Below are positions 60,461 through 64,000 of a stretch of 64,000 bases of DNA, piece after piece. The DNA lies in the NCBI GenBank assembly GCA_024278175.1, contig JAJRTS010000020.1, positions 1-64,000 of the forward strand. Direction: 5' to 3'. Within the stretch, counting starts at the first letter, position 1; each line of letters starts with the position of its first letter. Below the pieces are notes generated by a model. It was given only the letters and a program-made list of their open reading frames with translations. It was not told the origin of the DNA and ran no database searches. The position numbers and the translations under genes are program-made. This DNA is from Gemmatimonadales bacterium (GTDB taxonomy: Bacteria > Gemmatimonadota > Glassbacteria > GWA2-58-10).

Positions 60461-61066
60461 ATGATGCTGGCGATAGGACTGACGGGCAACGTGGGCTCCG
60501 GCAAAAGCACGGTGGCCGCCATCTGGAAGGAGAAACGGGGGGCGATGGTGATCGACGCCGACCGGCTGGGCAGCGAGGCCGTGGCCCCCGGCAGCGAGGC
60601 TCTGGGCAGGCTGGTGGCCCATTTCGGTGAGCAGGTGTTGCTACCCGACGGATCGCTTAACCGCAGGCGCACGGCCGAGTTGGCTTTCCGCACGGACACC
60701 GACCGCCAGGTGCTCAACTCCATCGTCCACCCGGAGATTATCCGCCGGATCGGGCTGGAGATGAGCGAAGCGCGCGAATCTGGTGTGAAAGCGGTGGTGG
60801 TGGACGCCGCGCTGATTTTCGAGTTCGGCTTCGATAACCACATGGACGTGCTGGTGGTGGTGGACGCGCCGCGCGAGGTTAAAATCGAGCGGATGCAGAC
60901 CAGGGGCAAGATGGACCGCGAGACAGTGGAGCGGGTGCTGGAAATCCAGATGACGCCGGAGGAATTCAGGCAAAGGGCGGATTACGTGCTGCTCAACGGG
61001 GGTACTCTGGAAGAACTGGAAAGAGCGGCCCTGGAACTCTACGACCGGCTGGTCCCGGCAACTTAG
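60461..61066 (+). CDS. coaE: Dephospho-CoA kinase CoaE
   Basis: This 201-residue P-loop kinase phosphorylates dephospho-CoA, the last step of CoA synthesis. GLTGNVGSGKST is the Walker A loop. VIDADRLGSEAV positions the catalytic Asp, SIVHPEI is conserved, VDAALIFEFGFD is the LLFE-type motif and VDAPREVKIERMQTRGKMDRE is the lid. ATG 60461 or 60464; downstream of polA in one unit. panB at 30505 is another CoA-pathway gene here but is unlinked. Confidence 0.94.
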   Translation: MMLAIGLTGNVGSGKSTVAAIWKEKRGAMVIDADRLGSEAVAPGSEALGRLVAHFGEQVLLPDGSLNRRRTAELAFRTDTDRQVLNSIVHPEIIRRIGLEMSEARESGVKAVVVDAALIFEFGFDNHMDVLVVVDAPREVKIERMQTRGKMDRETVERVLEIQMTPEEFRQRADYVLLNGGTLEELERAALELYDRLVPAT

Positions 61067-61542
61067 TGGCCGGTGGGTGCGTGGGAGCGGTGCAACACAC
61101 TCATCCCGTTGTTACGCCCCCGTCATCCTGTGGCGGACACCTCCGTCGGCAAAGGGGGGGAGGACGGGGGCGTACGTGACGATTTTAAAACTTTATTACG
61201 GGAGATACCAGAGGAGTTAGCAGGGCTGATTCAGGCGATGGCGGCCTGAGTCTATGGATTTTTTACATCAACAATGTTAATTATGTCTTTGCTAATAATC
61301 GACAAACCGATAGCAACGATAAGCAAGCGACAGCAGCATACATTTGGTTGATTGCATACGCTTTATAACCTGATTAACTGTCAGGCATTTTCCGGCGGAA
61401 TGATAAATTAACGGAGGCAATCCAATGCGCTGCAGTTATACCTGAAACCGATCCGACGTTAAACCAGATTCAAATGAAGCCGTATCCATCTATTAAAAAG
61501 TCTCGTTCTGCTTCACAGGGCAATATGGTTTAGGGTGTAGTT
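61067..61542. other. Intergenic region with GC-rich inverted repeat grading into AT-rich DNA
   Basis: A 12-bp inverted repeat, tacgcccccgtc (61113-61124) with gacgggggcgta (61163-61174), encloses a sequence like part of the double-hairpin repeat. A short frame ending at the TGA at 61247-61249 (LREIPEELAGLIQAMAA) could be the tail of a decayed gene, but too little remains to identify. From about 61250 the DNA becomes strongly AT-rich into the next gene. Confidence 0.4.
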
Positions 61543-62298
61543 ATGGAGTCAAATACAAATAAAGTGATACTAACAATCGCTGATATCAGCGGCTATACTC
61601 GATACATGCTGTCGAACAGGACAGCATTGGTGCATGGTCAGGTGATAATAACTGAATTGACAAAAGCCATAATGAAACAGATCGAAATTCCACTTGAGAT
61701 ATCTAAATTGGAAGGAGATGCAATATTTGCATATGCCGCCAAAGGAGATAGTGAGTCGGCTTGGGAAGAAGTCAGAAGTAGTACAGGCGCAAAATTGATG
61801 AAATTTTTCAGAGTTTTTTCTGAAAAAATCGAAGAGCTAAGTGTCTCTAACATATGTAATTGCAATGCCTGTAACAATGTGAAGATGCTAAAATTAAAAA
61901 TCATTGTTCATTGTGGCTCGGCATTCTTCTACCGAATTGGGAAGTTTAATGAACTGTCGGGAGTGGACGTAATAATTGTTCATAAACTTTTAAAAAATTC
62001 AATTGACGCCAAACAATATATCCTTTTGACTGAGCAGGCTTATGCAGAATTAGAGTTTCCAGAAAAAGAACAAGTGATTATTGGGGAGGAAAAGTATGAA
62101 GATATAGGTTCTATTAAAATATTCACCTATTTGCTGCCAGGTGAAGAAAATGATTCCGGCAAAAGCAAGCAAAACTCCCGGCATGCATTGAATTTAAACA
62201 AAGTAAAAAATGCAGCAATAAAAATGATGAACACATGGCAAATTAACTTTGGTCTCAGAAATTTACCTGAATTTAAAAATTTACCCGACAAGAAATAG
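61543..62298 (+). CDS. DUF2652 protein, nucleotidyl cyclase-like fold, probably acquired
   Basis: This 251-residue protein begins VILTIADISGYTRYMLSNRTALVHGQVIITEL, with later ISKLEGDAIFAYA. These match DUF2652, which resembles class III nucleotidyl cyclases; the Asp of ADISGYT and the GD of LEGDAIFAY are where metal ligands would sit. A CNCNACNN segment at about residues 107-114 could bind metal. Base composition is far more AT-rich than all other genes here, and Lys/Ile/Asn codons dominate, indicating transfer from a low-GC genome. No clear operon partner. Confidence 0.75.
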   Translation: MESNTNKVILTIADISGYTRYMLSNRTALVHGQVIITELTKAIMKQIEIPLEISKLEGDAIFAYAAKGDSESAWEEVRSSTGAKLMKFFRVFSEKIEELSVSNICNCNACNNVKMLKLKIIVHCGSAFFYRIGKFNELSGVDVIIVHKLLKNSIDAKQYILLTEQAYAELEFPEKEQVIIGEEKYEDIGSIKIFTYLLPGEENDSGKSKQNSRHALNLNKVKNAAIKMMNTWQINFGLRNLPEFKNLPDKK

Positions 62299-62637
62299 TC
62301 AGTATTTCAACCGGTATTCTATGCACATCGCCCCCCCTAAAGACTATCAGAGCAGTACAGCACTTTTCCCAACGCGGTATAGCCAAAGCTCGGATCGGCT
62401 TGGTACCGCGAAGATCTGAGGATGCAGTTGCTGGTTATCCGGAGAGGGTCCGGTAAAAACAGCAGGCCCTATTGAAAACAACGTTGTTTTCAATAGGTTG
62501 GGCTTCTATGTTTTAAATCGGTCGGGAAAACAATCCCGTCCGCTTGTGGCGGACGCCCCTCTTAAAGGCACGTTTTTTACCCAGGAGGCGGCGCAGGGGT
62601 TACCGGCTTTGTATTATCCTGCTGACTACTTGAACCC
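62299..62637. other. Intergenic region with three inverted repeats
   Basis: It contains an imperfect hairpin (cgcggta 62373-62379 with taccgcg 62404-62410), a 30-bp perfect palindrome (62468-62497) and a degenerate double-hairpin repeat (copy 7, about 62529-62570, reverse). No gene is supported. Confidence 0.55.
62468..62497. repeat. 30-bp perfect palindrome
   Basis: cctattgaaaacaac is followed directly by its exact reverse complement, with no spacer. No T tract follows immediately. It could be a protein-binding site, a recombination site or a hairpin without loop. Confidence 0.7.
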
Positions 62638-63396
62638 CTACATCGATATCCGTGCTCCCAGCGTCCCGTACGCCTCCCTGCCGCTGCGGCCGATTTCCAG
62701 CCCCAGGTGCAGAATCATCAGGTTCCACTCCAGGCCGCCGTAGTAAACCGACTGGGTCTTGTCTCCGTCCCACGTTACTCCGGAACCAGTGACGTCGATA
62801 CTGCTGATATTTACCCCGAGACCCGCGTAAGGCGTAATCACGAACAGGTTCTTGCTGATATCGGCCCGGAAGGCCCAGGTGGAGATTTTAACCTCCGGAG
62901 TAAACATGTCTATGCCCAGCCTGACGATTTTCAGCCCGCCGGTTTTGTGGTAACCCGCGGTTACGGAGATGGCGGGCGAATTGATCGAGTTGCGCAGGAT
63001 GCCCAGCCGGACTCCGCCACCCACGTGGGCGGCGTTGGTGGGGACTTCACCGTTGAGGAACATCTGGCCGGCCTTGACGTAAAAATCGAGGGAACCGATT
63101 CCATGCAGGCCCGGTCCCAGAGTGGTTCCTTTCAGGATGCCCAGCCGCAGCACCGCGCTGTAACCGCCGGCGTTGAACTCGTCAGTGGCCACGTCCGGCC
63201 TGATGTAGGTCCCGTTGACGCCGAACGAGAAACGGCCCAGTCCGCCCAGGGTGTTCGCGCTGGCGGAGACTACGTTACCTCCGGCCGAGAGAGCGCCGAA
63301 CCAACTGGCGGTATGGCTGTATTCATCCTTCGCGTGTGCGCCCGCCGCAGTGAACAACGCAAGGATAACCACCGCAAATTTAGCAGATTTTTTCAT
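62638..63396 (-). CDS. Secreted outer-membrane beta-barrel-like protein
   Basis: This 252-residue protein has a signal peptide (SAKFAVVILALFTAAGAHA). Many short amphipathic strands follow (for example AVLRLGILKGT, GGGVRLGILRN, VITPYAGLGVNISS), consistent with an 8- to 10-strand barrel of the OMP_b-brl/DUF6588-like type. The C-terminus ends ARISM rather than Phe. An ideal GGGAGG precedes the ATG at 63396. It lies between the palindrome-rich gap and purM on the same strand as purM. Function unknown. Confidence 0.65.
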   Translation of the reverse strand: MKKSAKFAVVILALFTAAGAHAKDEYSHTASWFGALSAGGNVVSASANTLGGLGRFSFGVNGTYIRPDVATDEFNAGGYSAVLRLGILKGTTLGPGLHGIGSLDFYVKAGQMFLNGEVPTNAAHVGGGVRLGILRNSINSPAISVTAGYHKTGGLKIVRLGIDMFTPEVKISTWAFRADISKNLFVITPYAGLGVNISSIDVTGSGVTWDGDKTQSVYYGGLEWNLMILHLGLEIGRSGREAYGTLGARISM

Positions 63397-63419
63397 TTTA
63401 CCTCCCGCTGTTGCTGCCT

Positions 63420-64000
63420 TCAGATATAGGTGACTGCCGCGTCCCCGTTGGCAACGCGGCCGATTATCCGTGCTTCCTCGCCCTGCATCCCGATTACTCC
63501 CGCCACCTCGTCCAGGTTTTCCACGGCCACCAGTACCACCATGCCGATTCCCATGTTGAACACGCGGTAGGCCTCCAGCTCATCCACTCCGCCCTCGCGC
63601 ACAAGAGTCCGGAACAGGGGCGGCACGTCCCAACTGGCGGTTTCGATCTCGGCGTGCATACCCTTGCCATGCACGCGGGGCAGGTTGTCGCTCAAGCCGC
63701 CGCCGGTGATATGCGCCGCCGCGTCGATCAGCTTTCTCTCCAGCAGGACCTCCAGCGGTTTTTTGTAGCTCTTGTGCACCGCCAGCAGGGCTTCGCCCAC
63801 GGTTTCGCCCTTGCCGCCGGGCAGCGGGTCATCTACGTCCAGGCCCATTTGCTCGAACACGATTCCGCGTGCCAGCGAGTAGCCGTTGGTGTGAAGGCCG
63901 CTGGAGGGCATACCCACCAGGATGTGGCCGGGCCGCACGCGCTCACCGGTGAGCAGACTTTTGCGCTCCGCCACGCCCACGATAAACCCGGCCAGGTCGT
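63420..64000 (-). CDS. purM: Phosphoribosylformylglycinamidine cyclo-ligase (AIR synthetase), 3' part
   Basis: The frame stays open to the window edge, so the start lies outside. The visible 193 residues include DLAGFIVGVAERKSLL, then GMPSSGLHTNGYSLARGIVFE, then AAAHITGGGLSDNLPRV and FNMGIGMVV. These are the PurM C-domain motifs (GLPSSGxHSNGYSLVR, HITGGG, FNMGIGM). The enzyme closes the imidazole ring in purine synthesis. The downstream barrel gene is 23 bases away on the same strand. Confidence 0.95.
   Translation of the reverse strand, partial: DLAGFIVGVAERKSLLTGERVRPGHILVGMPSSGLHTNGYSLARGIVFEQMGLDVDDPLPGGKGETVGEALLAVHKSYKKPLEVLLERKLIDAAAHITGGGLSDNLPRVHGKGMHAEIETASWDVPPLFRTLVREGGVDELEAYRVFNMGIGMVVLVAVENLDEVAGVIGMQGEEARIIGRVANGDAAVTYI

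Noticed and set aside
1-64000. CRISPR array or tandem repeat arrays
   Set aside because: Repeats found are dispersed inverted hairpins, not regularly spaced direct repeats with unique spacers.

Overview
The window comes from a GC-rich, Gram-negative, probably uncultured heterotrophic bacterium. Outer-membrane barrel proteins, a TonB-ExbB-ExbD operon and two outer-membrane-type lipobox proteins show the double envelope. A single-chain pyruvate:ferredoxin oxidoreductase and a rubrerythrin-like protein point to an anaerobic or oxygen-sensitive lifestyle. A UbiD-UbiA-UbiX set fits the late futalosine menaquinone route. The mix (heparinase II/III lyases, Tat-exported Gfo/Idh, GH94, DUF4832, UroD-like proteins) resembles uncultured FCB-group lineages, but taxonomy is inference only.

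Layout. 1-4.6 kb: end of a porin, a secreted DUF2490-like protein, an orphan multi-PAS hybrid histidine kinase. 4.8-13 kb: glycerate kinase, PriA, a secreted gluzincin-like protein, a GT4 glycosyltransferase and mannose-1-phosphate guanylyltransferase. 13.2-14.3 kb: a complete IS1595-type insertion sequence. 14.4-16.2 kb: a fluoride channel gene (crcB) preceded by a fluoride riboswitch with its own terminator, divergent from an aldo/keto reductase. 16.3-29 kb and 35.8-41 kb: two blocks of mostly exported carbohydrate-related proteins (amidohydrolase lipoprotein, DUF4832 protein, deacetylase-like protein, UroD-like protein, two heparinase II/III-type lyases, Tat Gfo/Idh, GH94 phosphorylase, a DUF4185-GDPD fusion, nucleoside hydrolase). 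These look like a catabolic programme for acidic or complex glycans and their small-molecule products. Between the blocks are housekeeping pairs (M24 peptidase-panB, rRNA methyltransferase-prepilin peptidase) and an OPT transporter. 41-50.9 kb: PFOR, DinB, rubrerythrin-like protein, Tat-exported VOC protein, UbiD/UbiA/UbiX. 51-54 kb: two convergent small YjfB-like proteins, folate/pterin genes (SDR, folB, folK), rsfS. 54-64 kb: tonB-exbB-exbD, metallophosphoesterase, polA-coaE, an AT-rich DUF2652 gene that looks acquired, a barrel protein and the 3' part of purM.

The intergenic DNA is unusually rich in inverted repeats: about seven copies of a double-hairpin repeat, two copies of a roughly 155-bp MITE-like element, a second MITE candidate, a 23-bp perfect inverted repeat, a 30-bp perfect palindrome, and an 80-bp perfectly contiguous three-arm cloverleaf at 25037-25116. 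The cloverleaf is the most striking non-coding structure here. No tRNA, rRNA or CRISPR array was found.
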